DNA of 64,000 nucleotides from Coriobacteriia bacterium (GTDB lineage: Bacteria; Actinomycetota; Coriobacteriia; Anaerosomatales; Anaerosomataceae): assembly GCA_030651765.1 (NCBI GenBank), contig JAUSBY010000001.1:62001-126000 (forward strand), written 5' to 3'. The position numbers and the translations under genes were made by a program. The notes beneath the pieces were generated by a model, which ran no database searches, was not told the origin of the DNA, and was given only the letters and a program-made list of their open reading frames with translations. Below are positions 55,846 through 64,000 of this stretch, one piece after another (position 1 is the first letter of the stretch; the number at the start of each line of letters is the position of its first letter).

Positions 55846-55877
55846 CATCGGGCCCCGGCAATTGCCGGGGCCCGATG
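55846..55877 (-). terminator. Perfect palindromic terminator after the CWB2 propeller gene
   Basis: A 32-base perfect palindrome (16-bp arms, CATCGGGCCCCGGCAA and complement) lies 20 bases beyond the stop of the leftward surface protein gene and just upstream of the glmS promoter. Confidence 0.8.
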
Positions 55878-55897
55878 GTAGGCGATATGTCGCAGGT

Positions 55898-57865
55898 CTA
55901 CGGGAGTATCTCGGCGACCTGCGCGCGTGTCGCAGATGACACGGCCGAGAGCCCACCCACGAACTTGAGGTGTCCGATCATGAACTTGTTGGCCGCGATG
56001 GCCGATGCGGGCGCGGAATCCAGGTATGCGGTGGGGGTCAGCAGCATCAGCTGGTTGGTCTGACCCTGCGCGGCACCTGCGGAGAGCGCATCCGGGAAGT
56101 TCTCGCCGGTCGCGACAGCCACGCCGTTCCAGATCAGTCCGAGCTGGTCAGCGCCGAACTGAGCGACGGCCACGGCGGTCGCATACCGGTTCATGCCGCC
56201 GATGCGCTCGACTTCGAGGATCCCGACCTCCGAGCCCTGCGCGACGATCTCAGCCGGCACGACGCCGGTGCCGCCGAGCACGAGCATCTTGGTCACGTCG
56301 AGGTCGTCCATCGCCGTCTTCGTCGCGGCCGACACACCGTCGGCATTGCTCAGGAAGATCGGCCAGCCGGCCTTGGCGGCCAGCGGCGATGCGGCCAGCG
56401 CATCCGGGAAGTTCAGGCCGGTGGTGACGAAGGCCACACCGTCCCACTCCATGTGCGCGGCCACGACCTCCTCTGCGACGAGGTTCGCGGTCTCGTAGCG
56501 GTCGTAACCTCCGAGCCGGATAACGGAGCCGGTCAGTGCCGCTACCAATTCGTCTTCGACGTCTTCGGAGACTGCAGCGGGTCCGCCAATGACGAACGCA
56601 TCGACGGCTTCGAGGCGCTCGATCTCGGCGAGTACGTCTGCCGGGAGCGCATCCGGGCGGGTGAGCAGGATCGGTGCGTCGTACACACCGGCGAGTGCCG
56701 AGGCGCCGAGGGCGTCAGGCCAGTTGGCGCCGGTCGCAACGATCACGGTCTCCGCGCCATTCGGGAACGTCCGCTGCGAGACCTCGACCGAGGTGCCGTA
56801 GCGGTCAGATCCGGCGGCCGTCACGTACTCGGTCGCGATCTCCTCGAGCGGCATGATGAACATGTCGGGATAGCCCGCCGCTGGCATGTAGCGGTTGAAC
56901 GAGACCCACGCCCCGGAGATCGCCGGCCGCCCGTCACAGTACGGGTCCATCGTCAGGCGCACGGTGGCGCCGGATGCGAGGTCGTACATGTAGAGGTCGC
57001 CGTCACCGGTCGTCTCATCACTCCAGATGAGGCGCCCCTGATCGATCGCGAGTCCGTCGATGTCAGAGTCGGAGGTGTAGACCTCTTCCTCAGTACCCTC
57101 GGCGATGCTGTACACGTAGATGGAAGACGTGCCGTCGTCATTGCGCTCATCGATCCACGCGATCGTGTCGCCTTCGACCACCGGGTCCCACTGGTAGTAA
57201 TCAGCGGTGCAGACCTCGAACTCGGTGTCGGTGGACAGGTCGTAGGCGTAGATGTCCGAATCACCGTTGCGCTGGTCCTCCCACACGACGATGTCGCCGT
57301 CGACGCGGGGGTTGTACTGCCAGCCGGTGTCATCGGTCAGCTGGGTCTCCGTATCCGTGCTGCGGTCGTAGGCGTAGATGTCCCAGTCCGCCTTGCCGTA
57401 GTAGTAGTACTCGGCCCAGACGACGACGTCGCCGGAGATGTCCGGCACTTCCTGGTCGGCTTCCCGATCGGCGATCACCGTGTATTCATCGGCCTCGATG
57501 TCGTACACGTAGATGTTCGTGTTGTTCGGCCAACCGTCACAGTCCTGATCGCTTTGGTAGACGACCACGCCGTCACTGATCCGTGGGTTCTCCTGCTTCT
57601 TCTCTTCGGTGGTGACCTCAAACTCCTCGCCGGTAGAGATCTTGTAGCCGTAGATGTCCCAGTCTCCGCAGGTGCCGTTGCGGCCGTCACGCCAGACGGC
57701 GTAGTCGCCGTCGATGTCCGAGCGGTTCTGCGGATAGGAGTCGTTGGTGAGCTGGATCTCCGTCAGGGCGAAGTAGCCGCTGGCCGGCATCGGGCCGGCG
57801 AACGCCCCCAGAAACGCTGCAAACAGTGAGGCGACGAGCAGGACACGCAGGAATCTTGAGTGCAT
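55898..57865 (-). CDS. Secreted surface protein: TolB-like propeller plus CWB2 repeats
   Basis: A 655-residue exported protein from ATG 57865 (GGGGGAGAGG upstream). The signal peptide ends near GPMPASGYF. A repeated blade pattern (DYAVWRDGRNG...DWDIYGYKIST, GDVVVWAEYYYYGKADWDIYAYD, GDIVVWEDQRNGDSDIYAYD, GDTIAWIDERNDDGTSSIYVYS) forms a TolB-like beta-propeller over about residues 35-345. Three CWB2 repeats follow (AAGSDRYGTSVEV, RLGGYDRYETANLV, RIGGMNRYATAVAV). It would display a binding propeller on the cell wall. It interrupts the glmM-glmS neighbourhood with its own terminator. Confidence 0.88.
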   Translation of the reverse strand: MHSRFLRVLLVASLFAAFLGAFAGPMPASGYFALTEIQLTNDSYPQNRSDIDGDYAVWRDGRNGTCGDWDIYGYKISTGEEFEVTTEEKKQENPRISDGVVVYQSDQDCDGWPNNTNIYVYDIEADEYTVIADREADQEVPDISGDVVVWAEYYYYGKADWDIYAYDRSTDTETQLTDDTGWQYNPRVDGDIVVWEDQRNGDSDIYAYDLSTDTEFEVCTADYYQWDPVVEGDTIAWIDERNDDGTSSIYVYSIAEGTEEEVYTSDSDIDGLAIDQGRLIWSDETTGDGDLYMYDLASGATVRLTMDPYCDGRPAISGAWVSFNRYMPAAGYPDMFIMPLEEIATEYVTAAGSDRYGTSVEVSQRTFPNGAETVIVATGANWPDALGASALAGVYDAPILLTRPDALPADVLAEIERLEAVDAFVIGGPAAVSEDVEDELVAALTGSVIRLGGYDRYETANLVAEEVVAAHMEWDGVAFVTTGLNFPDALAASPLAAKAGWPIFLSNADGVSAATKTAMDDLDVTKMLVLGGTGVVPAEIVAQGSEVGILEVERIGGMNRYATAVAVAQFGADQLGLIWNGVAVATGENFPDALSAGAAQGQTNQLMLLTPTAYLDSAPASAIAANKFMIGHLKFVGGLSAVSSATRAQVAEILP

Positions 57866-58073
57866 GGGCCTCTCCCCCTTCGGCGCAGCTGTGCCGCGCC
57901 ACTCGCGATTGCGATCCGATCGCACAAACCACACGGATGGCCGCGTCGAGCCGCCCCCAGCCTCTGCAGCCACCATCATAAAGAGTGTATATCAATCATC
58001 GTGGCACATGAACAGTCGTCAGCCGCGCACGATCCGGGGTGCGCTCTCGTGCCGTAGCGACCGAACCGCATCC

Positions 58074-59408
58074 CTACCCAAGTTCGCGGGTCACGACCTC
58101 GGCGATGCGCGCGACGATCGCGCGCGCCTGCGCCTCGTCGGCAGCCTCGACCATCACGCGTACGAGCGGCTCGGTACCCGAAGAGCGCACGAGCACGCGA
58201 CCGGTCTCGCCGAGTTCAGTCTCGGCAGCGAGGACCGCGTCGGCGACGGCGGCGCTGCCCGACAGCATCCCGCGGTCGGCTACGCGCACGTTCTCGAGGA
58301 CCTGCGGGTAACGTGTCATGACCCTCGCGAGCTCGGAGAGAGGCCGGCCGGTACGCTTGATGGTGGATGCGAGCTGCAGCGCGGTCACAAGCCCGTCGCC
58401 GGTGGTGGCATGGTCGAGGAAGATCACATGCCCGGACTGCTCGCCACCAAAGGCAGCGCCTGAGGAACGCATCTGGTCGAGAACGTAGCGATCGCCGACA
58501 CGGGTCTTGACCACGGTGATACCGTGGTCGCGGAGCGCGCGCTCGAAGCCGAGATTGCTCATCACTGTGGAGACCACGGTGTTGCCGGGCAGAGATCCCC
58601 GGCCGGCCATGTCCACGGCGCAGACGGCCATGATCTGGTCGCCATCGAGCTCCGCGCCGCTCTCGTCGACAGCGAGCACGCGGTCGGCGTCACCGTCGTG
58701 TGAGATACCGAGGTCGAATGAGCCCGACCGGACGAGTTGCGCCACGACCTCGAGGTGCGTCGAGCCGCAGCCGGCGTTGATGTCCGTACCGTTCCAGTCG
58801 CAGTTGACGCTCGTGACCTCGGCGCCGAGCCGCTCGAACGCGTGGGGCGTCGTGAGCGCGGATGCGCCGTGCCCGCAGTCGAGCGCGACGCGTAGTCCCG
58901 AAAGATCGCCGCCGACGGTGGCCACCGCATGCGCTACGTAACGCTCGGCGGCGTCGGCTACGACAGTGGCCCGACCGACCCGCGCGCCCGTCGGCCGACT
59001 CCAGTCGCGCTCCGAGACGAGATACTCCTCGATCTCATCCTCGATCTCGTCGGGCAGCTTGAAACCGCCGCGGTCGAAGAACTTGATGCCGTTGTACTCG
59101 GCCGGGTTGTGAGATGCCGAGATGACCACGCCGCCGTCGGCCTCGAGATCCCGCGCCAGAAACGCGACCGCTGGTGTGGGCACGATACCGGCCCTGAGCG
59201 CATCGGCTCCCGAGGAGCAGATGCCGGCGACCACGGCCGCTTCGAGCATGTCGCCGCTCAGGCGCGTGTCCATGCCCACGACGATCCTGCCCTCGCCCCG
59301 GTTGGCGAGGAAGTGGCCGGCCGCCTCGCCGAGCTTGAACGCAAGCTCCGGCGAGAGGTCCGCGTTCGCGATGCCGCGCACGCCGTCGGTGCCAAAGAGC
59401 CGGACCAT
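58074..59408 (-). CDS. glmM: Phosphoglucosamine mutase
   Basis: A 444-residue enzyme converting glucosamine-6-phosphate to glucosamine-1-phosphate, directly after GlmS in UDP-GlcNAc synthesis. FGTDGVRGIAN, the phosphoserine loop GVVISASHNPAEYNGIKFF, the metal loop DGDADRVLAVDESG and the sugar loop GGEQSGHVIF are all present, as is the phosphate site VRSSGTEPLVRVMVE. ATG 59408 follows GGGAG. Transcribed leftward behind rpsI but after a terminator. Confidence 0.98.
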   Translation of the reverse strand: MVRLFGTDGVRGIANADLSPELAFKLGEAAGHFLANRGEGRIVVGMDTRLSGDMLEAAVVAGICSSGADALRAGIVPTPAVAFLARDLEADGGVVISASHNPAEYNGIKFFDRGGFKLPDEIEDEIEEYLVSERDWSRPTGARVGRATVVADAAERYVAHAVATVGGDLSGLRVALDCGHGASALTTPHAFERLGAEVTSVNCDWNGTDINAGCGSTHLEVVAQLVRSGSFDLGISHDGDADRVLAVDESGAELDGDQIMAVCAVDMAGRGSLPGNTVVSTVMSNLGFERALRDHGITVVKTRVGDRYVLDQMRSSGAAFGGEQSGHVIFLDHATTGDGLVTALQLASTIKRTGRPLSELARVMTRYPQVLENVRVADRGMLSGSAAVADAVLAAETELGETGRVLVRSSGTEPLVRVMVEAADEAQARAIVARIAEVVTRELG

Positions 59409-59433
59409 GAGGTCGCTCCCTTCGTTACACGAT

Positions 59434-59460
59434 CAAGGCCCGCCACGAGGGCGGGCCTTG
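59434..59460 (-). terminator. Terminator of the rplM-rpsI operon
   Basis: An 11-bp stem CAAGGCCCGCC / GGCGGGCCTTG with a five-base loop, 30 bases beyond the rpsI stop and before glmM. Confidence 0.8.
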
Positions 59461-59489
59461 AGACTGGTCGATCGGAACGCCCCGCTGCT

Positions 59490-59888
59490 CTAGCGCTTGG
59501 AGAACTGCGGGCGCTTGCGGGCCTTCTTCAGGCCGTACTTCTTGCGCTCGACCATACGCGGGTCGCGGCGCAGCAGGCCGGCACGCTTGAGCTCGGCACG
59601 GTAATCATCGCCAGCCTCGAGCAGCGCACGGGAGATGGCGTGGCGCAGCGCGCCAGCCTGACCCGAGATGCCGCCGCCCTTGATGTTGGCGAAGACGTCG
59701 AAATGCCCGACCGTCTCGGTCACGCGGAACGGCTGCTCGACGAAGCCCCTGAGCACGGCCCGGCCGAAGTAGTCATCGAACGCCCGTCCGTTGACCACCA
59801 TCTGGCCCGTACCCGGGATGAGGCGGGCCCGCGCCACCGAGGTCTTGCGGCGGCCGGTGCCCCAGTAGACTGCCTTGTTCTCAGCCAT
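59490..59888 (-). CDS. rpsI: 30S ribosomal protein S9
   Basis: A 132-residue ribosomal protein. [28 protein letters not shown] opens the family fold, and the basic end [18 protein letters not shown] reaches the P-site tRNA. ATG 59888 has GGAGG seven bases upstream, three bases after the rplM stop. Confidence 0.98.
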   Translation of the reverse strand: MAENKAVYWGTGRRKTSVARARLIPGTGQMVVNGRAFDDYFGRAVLRGFVEQPFRVTETVGHFDVFANIKGGGISGQAGALRHAISRALLEAGDDYRAELKRAGLLRRDPRMVERKKYGLKKARKRPQFSKR

Positions 59889-59891
59889 GCG

Positions 59892-60326
59892 CTAGACCTC
59901 CAGGGTGATCGAACGGGGGTTCTGGGCCTCGTGCGGGTGCTCGGCGCCGCCGTACACCTTCAGCTTCTTGCCCATGGCCCGCCCGAGGGTGTTCTTGGGA
60001 AGCATTCCCCTGACCGCCATCTCGATGACGCGCTCGGGACGGGTCGCAAGGATCTCGGAGATCGGGGTCTCCTTGAGGCCGCCCGGATAGCCCGAGTGGC
60101 GGTACTTCATCTTGGTCGCGAGCTTGTTGCCGGTGAGCTTCACCTTCGACGCGTTGATGACGATGACGAAGTCACCGGTGTCGACGTTTGGCGTGTACTG
60201 CGGCTTGCGCTTACCCTTGAGGATAGAGGCGACTTCGCTCGCCAGTCTGCCGAGCGGGATGTCGGTGGCGTCGACGACGAGCCACTCGCGCTCCACCTCG
60301 CCGGGCTTGGCGTAATAGGTCTTCAA
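59892..60326 (-). CDS. rplM: 50S ribosomal protein L13
   Basis: A 144-residue early-assembly ribosomal protein. The start is TTG 60326 with GGAGG five bases upstream, giving [20 protein letters not shown], the universal L13 N-terminus; an upstream in-frame ATG lacks a ribosome site. [18 protein letters not shown] and [29 protein letters not shown] follow. It heads the rplM-rpsI operon. Confidence 0.97.
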   Translation of the reverse strand: MKTYYAKPGEVEREWLVVDATDIPLGRLASEVASILKGKRKPQYTPNVDTGDFVIVINASKVKLTGNKLATKMKYRHSGYPGGLKETPISEILATRPERVIEMAVRGMLPKNTLGRAMGKKLKVYGGAEHPHEAQNPRSITLEV

Positions 60327-60397
60327 CGGTTCCTCCAAAAGCACTGTGGACGTGTGTCGTTCATCGAGTTCACGGGGCTCTCCAAACGAACCCTTAC

Positions 60398-60426
60398 ACT
60401 TTAGCGGCGGCATCAGGGGGTGTCAA
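60398..60426 (-). promoter_or_regulatory. rplM-rpsI promoter
   Basis: On the minus strand TTGACA (60426-60421), a 17-base spacer, then TAAAGT (60403-60398): a near-consensus housekeeping promoter. It leaves a leader of about 65 bases before the TTG start. Confidence 0.85.
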
Positions 60427-60483
60427 CAAACGCCACCGGGCGTATCCATCGGATCCGCGCGACCCCTCCGTGTCCGAAGCGGG

Positions 60484-61257
60484 TCACAACCAGCACTCGT
60501 CCGGATAGGACACGTGCCAGAGTACGAGCCCGTGCGGAGGGGCCGTCGGCCCCGCACCCCCGCGGTCACATGCGGCCAGCGCCTCGGCAACCCAGGCAGC
60601 GGGTCGCCTCCCCCGTCCCACCTCGACGAGACTGCCCACGATGACCCTCACCATAGAATGCAGGAACGCGTTGCCGCTCACGCGCACGACCACTGAGTGC
60701 TCTCCGAGCACTGTCTCCGTGCCGATATCGATGAGGTCGAGCCTGCGCACCGTCTTCTGCCCCTCGGCCGACGCCGTCACGCAGAAGGACTTGAAGTCGT
60801 GCTCGCCTACGAGCGCGCGGGCAGCCTCACGCATCGAGCCCAGATCGAGCGGCCCCTTCACCCACCACGCGTGTCGCGCGAGGAACAGCGGGGGAACCGG
60901 TCCCGGGACCAGCCGGTACCGGTACTCACGGCCGACCGCCGAGTGCCGCGCGCTGAAATCGGCGGCCGCCTCGCGCACGCCGGTGACGACGATGCCCTCA
61001 CCCACCAGCGCGTTCAGCGACCGCAGGAGTGCCGATGTATCGAACTCCGTGCTGTCCGACGCGAAGCTCATGACCTGTCCGAGCGCGTGCACTCCCGCAT
61101 CGGTCCGCCCGGCACCGACGGTGTCGACCTCGCACCGCAGGATCGTGGCAAGCGCCTCCTCGACGCGCCCCTGCACGGTCGGCAGGCCCGGCTGACGTGC
61201 GAAACCCGCAAAGCCGCTGCCGTCGTAGGAGAGCGTGATAGCGATGGTTCCGGTCAC
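60484..61257 (-). CDS. truA: tRNA pseudouridine(38-40) synthase TruA
   Basis: A 257-residue enzyme isomerising uridines in the tRNA anticodon arm. GTG 61257 follows GGGAGG. LSYDGSGFAGFARQPGLPTVQGRVEEAL and the catalytic Asp in GAGRTDAGVHALGQV identify it, with FLHSMVRVIVGSLVEVGRG near the end. It follows the ECF module by nine bases, a common bacterial arrangement. Confidence 0.97.
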   Translation of the reverse strand: MTGTIAITLSYDGSGFAGFARQPGLPTVQGRVEEALATILRCEVDTVGAGRTDAGVHALGQVMSFASDSTEFDTSALLRSLNALVGEGIVVTGVREAAADFSARHSAVGREYRYRLVPGPVPPLFLARHAWWVKGPLDLGSMREAARALVGEHDFKSFCVTASAEGQKTVRRLDLIDIGTETVLGEHSVVVRVSGNAFLHSMVRVIVGSLVEVGRGRRPAAWVAEALAACDRGGAGPTAPPHGLVLWHVSYPDECWL

Positions 61258-61266
61258 GGGACCTCC

Positions 61267-62064
61267 CTAGAGCGCGACGCCGACCGCGATCATGACCACC
61301 GTGGCGAAGGCGAGTGTCATCCAGTCTGCGGGCCGCATCACGGATGCGTTCAGGCGGGTTCTGCCTCTGCCGCCACGATAACACCGCGACTCCATCGCGA
61401 GCGCGAGATCCTCGGCACGCCTGAAGAGGTTGATGAACAGCGGCACGAGCACGGGAACGAACGCGCGAGCACGGCGGATCGGCCCGCCCTCGTCGAAACG
61501 TGCGCCGCGCGCGGTCTGCGCGATGACGATCTTCTCGGCCTCGGCGGCGGTGGTGGGGATGAACCGCAAGGCGATGGTAAGCATCATCGCCACCTCACCC
61601 GCCGGGAACCGCACGACCTCGAGCGGCCGCATGACGCGCTCGAGTCCGTCGGTCAGCTGGACTGGCGTCGTCGTCAGCGTGAGCAACGACGTCCCGACGA
61701 CGAGCAGCATGATGCGCGCCGCGAAGAAGACGCCGGTCACCAGGCCAGGGCCGTCGACCGCCAGCGGACCCAGTCGAACGAGCGTGACGGTCGCGGGGTT
61801 CCAGCGAAGCCCGTGTGCGAGCAGCGTGAACGCCAGGATGAACGAGAGCGCCCGGACGCCTCGGACGGCGATGCGCCACGGCACGCGCGAGACGGCCACC
61901 GCAGCAACCACCACGAGCGCCATCACCACCAGGCCCGGGAAGCCGTCCACCATGAACACCCCTGCGGTGAACGCCGCGACGAGCCCCATCTTCGTCTTGG
62001 CGTCGAGCGCGTGGATCGGTGAGTCCACCGGCACGTACTGACCGAACGCGACGGGCACTCTCAT
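61267..62064 (-). CDS. ecfT: ECF transporter transmembrane component EcfT
   Basis: A 265-residue membrane scaffold of energy-coupling factor vitamin transporters. About five or six helices are visible, and the cytoplasmic coupling motifs are AQTARGARFDEGG and AMESRCYRGGRGRT. It joins two ATPases and an S-component that is not in the window. ATG 62064 overlaps the ecfA2 stop (ATGA). Confidence 0.94.
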   Translation of the reverse strand: MRVPVAFGQYVPVDSPIHALDAKTKMGLVAAFTAGVFMVDGFPGLVVMALVVVAAVAVSRVPWRIAVRGVRALSFILAFTLLAHGLRWNPATVTLVRLGPLAVDGPGLVTGVFFAARIMLLVVGTSLLTLTTTPVQLTDGLERVMRPLEVVRFPAGEVAMMLTIALRFIPTTAAEAEKIVIAQTARGARFDEGGPIRRARAFVPVLVPLFINLFRRAEDLALAMESRCYRGGRGRTRLNASVMRPADWMTLAFATVVMIAVGVAL

Positions 62065-62891
62065 CGGCGATCACCCCGTGCTGCCATGAGAACCCGCGCG
62101 GCTTCCCGGGGCTCGAAGCCGATCGACGGGATGTGCGCACCTCGTTCGCGCGCGAGGAGCTGCGCGCGAACGACCTCGGGCAGGCGCAAGCCTGCGGACT
62201 CGTACTCCCGGAATGCGTCGAACAGCGCCGCGACCGATCCGTCGAACACCGGTGCGCCCTCGCTAAGCGCAAGGACGTGATCGGCGTGACTCAGGAACTC
62301 GTCGGGGTCGTGCGTGACGACCGCAACGCCGGCGCGCACGCGCTCAGCGGTGACAGCCGCTATGACATCGCGCCTCCCGCGCGAGTCGAGACCTGCCGTA
62401 GGCTCGTCGAGCAGCAGGTATGGCGCTCGCATCGCCAGTGCGCCGGCGATCGCCGCGCGCCGCGCCTCCCCTCCCGAGAGCGTCAGCGGTGACCGTCCCC
62501 CGAACGTGTCCGGGTCCAGTCCGACAGCGGCCAATGCGTCCGCCGCCACCACGTCGGGATCGTCGGCGCCCAGGTTGCCCGGGCCGAAGGCCACGTCGGC
62601 CAACACGGACTCGGCGAAGAACTGCGACTCCGGGTTCTGGAACACGATCGCCACTTTGCCTCGAGCAGAACGCGCATCGGGGGCCGCGCCGTCTACCGTG
62701 ACCGAGCCGGCCGAAGGCCGAAGCAGGCCCGCCAGCAACCGGAGCAGCGTTGACTTGCCCGAGCCTGTGGCACCGGCGATCACGAGCAGCTCGCCCGGCG
62801 AGAGATCGAAGTCGACTCCCCGAAGCGCATCGATGCCGAAGCCGGTTCCCTGACCGTAGATGTAGCCGAGTCCGCGTGCGATCAGCGCCAT
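62061..62891 (-). CDS. ecfA2: ECF transporter ATPase EcfA2
   Basis: A 276-residue ABC ATPase. Walker A GATGSGKSTLLRLLAGLL, the Q-loop FQNPESQFFAESVLADVAFGPGNLG, signature LSGGEARRAAIAGALAM, Walker B LLLDEPTAGLDSRG and H-loop VTHD are complete. ATG 62891 lies in the last codons of ecfA1 (10-base overlap). With EcfA1 it forms the heterodimer that drives vitamin uptake. Confidence 0.94.
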   Translation of the reverse strand: MALIARGLGYIYGQGTGFGIDALRGVDFDLSPGELLVIAGATGSGKSTLLRLLAGLLRPSAGSVTVDGAAPDARSARGKVAIVFQNPESQFFAESVLADVAFGPGNLGADDPDVVAADALAAVGLDPDTFGGRSPLTLSGGEARRAAIAGALAMRAPYLLLDEPTAGLDSRGRRDVIAAVTAERVRAGVAVVTHDPDEFLSHADHVLALSEGAPVFDGSVAALFDAFREYESAGLRLPEVVRAQLLARERGAHIPSIGFEPREAARVLMAARGDRR

Positions 62892-63694
62892 AGCGCCTCC
62901 ACAACCGACTCTGCGTCGAGCATGAGTGCAGGAACATCGATGCCCCGGGCTCTCAACCCGGCAGTCAGTACCGCCATGTGTGGCAGGTCGACGCCGTAAC
63001 GCTCGGCGCGCTCCGGCTCGCCTATCAGGCCGAGGGGAGTACCCTCGTAGACGATCCGACCCTCGGACAGGACGACCAGCCGATCGGCGTCGGCAGCCTC
63101 GGCCAGCTGATGGGTGATGTGCAGGATACCGACACCCTCGTCACGCAGCGTCTGCAGCACCGCCGCGACCTCGGCCCGCCCGGTGCCGTCGAGCATCGCG
63201 GTCGGCTCGTCGAGAACGAGGTACGCAGGGCACATCGCGAGCGCCCCGGCGATGGCAAGCCTCTGCTTCTGCCCGTCCGAGAGCAGATGGGGCTCACGTC
63301 GCTGCATCCCGGCGAGCCCGACAGCCTCAAGCGCATCATCGACGCGACGTCTGAGCTCTCCGGCAGGCACGCCCAAGTTCTCCGGCCCGAAGGCCACGTC
63401 CTCCTCGGCCACTGTTCCGACGATCTGGTTCTCCGGATTCTGCTGAACGAAGCCGACGCGACTTCGCACGTCCCACACAGCCGCGGCGTCACGCGTGTCC
63501 ATGCCGTCGACACTGACCGTCCCGGCCGACGGTAGCAGGAGCGCGTTACACAGGCGCGCAAGCGTGGACTTGCCCGAGCCGTTGGCACCGAGTAAGGCGA
63601 CGGACTCCCCCGGTGAGAGCGTGAGCGAGACGCCGTCGAGCGCCGGGCGTCCGGCACCCGGATAGACGACCATGACGTCCCGCACATCGATCAT
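62882..63694 (-). CDS. ecfA1: ECF transporter ATPase EcfA1
   Basis: A 270-residue ABC ATPase. ATG 63694 follows AGGAGG by seven bases and gives MIDVRDVMVVYPGAG. Walker A GANGSGKSTLARLCNALL, FVQQNPENQIVGTVAEEDVAFGPENLG, signature LSDGQKQRLAIAGAL and Walker B LVLDEPTAMLDGTG are intact; the D replacing G in the signature (LSDGQ) is common in EcfA1. First gene of ecfA1-ecfA2-ecfT-truA. Confidence 0.95.
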   Translation of the reverse strand: MIDVRDVMVVYPGAGRPALDGVSLTLSPGESVALLGANGSGKSTLARLCNALLLPSAGTVSVDGMDTRDAAAVWDVRSRVGFVQQNPENQIVGTVAEEDVAFGPENLGVPAGELRRRVDDALEAVGLAGMQRREPHLLSDGQKQRLAIAGALAMCPAYLVLDEPTAMLDGTGRAEVAAVLQTLRDEGVGILHITHQLAEAADADRLVVLSEGRIVYEGTPLGLIGEPERAERYGVDLPHMAVLTAGLRARGIDVPALMLDAESVVEALWR

Positions 63695-63711
63695 CGGCTT
63701 CCTCCTACGCG

Positions 63712-63744
63712 ACGGAGGGCCCCGCAACGAGCGAGACCCTCCGT
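63712..63744 (-). terminator. Putative terminator after rplQ
   Basis: 8-bp arms ACGGAGGG / CCCTCCGT around a 17-base loop, between the rplQ stop and ecfA1. The stem is modest and no T run follows. Confidence 0.4.
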
Positions 63745-63768
63745 ACGCCAGACCCTCGCGGGCCGATA

Positions 63769-64000
63769 CTAGTCCACAAGCTCCATGATGACCATCGGAG
63801 CCGCATCGCCTTTGCGCGGGCCCAGCTTGAGGATGCGTGTGTAGCCACCCGGCCGCTCGGCGAACCGCGGTGCGATGTCGTCGAAGACCTTCTTCACCAG
63901 CGCCTGGTCGCCGAGCTCGGCGAGTGCCAGACGACGGGAGTGGACGTCCCCGCGCTTGCCCCAGGTGATGATGCGGTCCACAAGGGTCCGCACCTCCTTG
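63769..64000 (-). CDS. rplQ: 50S ribosomal protein L17, C-terminal part
   Basis: The frame runs off the right edge, so only about the last 76 codons are seen. [29 protein letters not shown] and [38 protein letters not shown] are typical of the L17 C-terminal half. The missing N-terminal part would hold the usual MRHRKAGRKLGR-like start. It is the usual neighbour of ecfA1. Confidence 0.96.
   Translation of the reverse strand, partial: KEVRTLVDRIITWGKRGDVHSRRLALAELGDQALVKKVFDDIAPRFAERPGGYTRILKLGPRKGDAAPMVIMELVD

Noticed and set aside
55970-57829. Long plus-strand open frame opposite the propeller/CWB2 gene
   Set aside because: Shadow of a gene with clear repeats and signal peptide on the other strand.
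60327-60397. Ribosomal protein L13 autoregulatory leader
   Set aside because: The leader is only about 65 bases and no conserved stem matching the known Firmicutes L13 leader could be drawn.

Overview
The window is GC-rich bacterial chromosome, almost wall-to-wall with genes. No rRNA, tRNA, CRISPR array, insertion sequence or phage gene was seen. Gene content suggests an anaerobic, Gram-positive-type actinobacterium, most likely class Coriobacteriia or a close relative. The grounds are the high GC, a GuaB3-type IMP dehydrogenase relative, a complete V-type ATPase operon, several CWB2 (cell wall-binding repeat 2) surface proteins, a CBS-containing family II pyrophosphatase, and the order rplQ / ecfA1-ecfA2-ecfT-truA / rplM-rpsI / glmM / glmS-acpS-nnr-alr. 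This placement is inference from gene content and order, not a phylogeny.

Layout. 1-8.5 kb: end of a CWB2 protein, a decayed CWB2 remnant, threonine synthase, a divergent pair of glutamine synthetase and a glutamate synthase-like protein (nitrogen assimilation), an MFS transporter and a short-chain dehydrogenase. 8.5-15 kb: a possible sigma-54-driven small RNA, then the phosphate module pstSCAB (minus strand) divergent from phoB-phoR, sharing an 11-bp-periodic Pho-box-like site. 15-18.1 kb: three unrecognised secreted or lipoprotein genes plus a tiny coupled ORF. 18.2-27.1 kb (minus): PAP2 phosphatase, CBS-pyrophosphatase, PcrA helicase, a small zinc ribbon protein, DAHP synthase plus chorismate mutase, guaA plus guaB3. 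27.5-34.5 kb: CWB2 amidase, LysE exporter, a Cys-rich small protein, a diguanylate cyclase, and groES-groEL under a CIRCE operator.

34.7-41 kb: another CWB2 protein, then UDG-tsaE-tsaB-(rimI-tsaD fusion) for t6A tRNA modification, a nitroreductase and a small conserved-looking protein. 41-49.7 kb: V-ATPase operon in the order G/H-I-K-E-C-F-A-B-D. 49.9-59.4 kb: envelope precursor genes alr, CBS protein, nnr, acpS and glmS, a fourth CWB2 protein (propeller type) and glmM. 59.4-64 kb: rpsI, rplM, truA, an ECF transporter energizing module and the end of rplQ.

The most striking observation is a complete-looking glmS self-cleaving ribozyme (about 55600-55742, minus strand) in the glmS leader, with its own TATAAT-type promoter. 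It would couple glmS mRNA stability to glucosamine-6-phosphate. This enzyme class is known mainly from Firmicutes. Other points of interest are the RimI-TsaD fusion, the perfect sigma-54 consensus site, the Pho box, the unrecognised secreted cluster at 15.2-18.1 kb, and the four CWB2 proteins, which carry different N-terminal modules.
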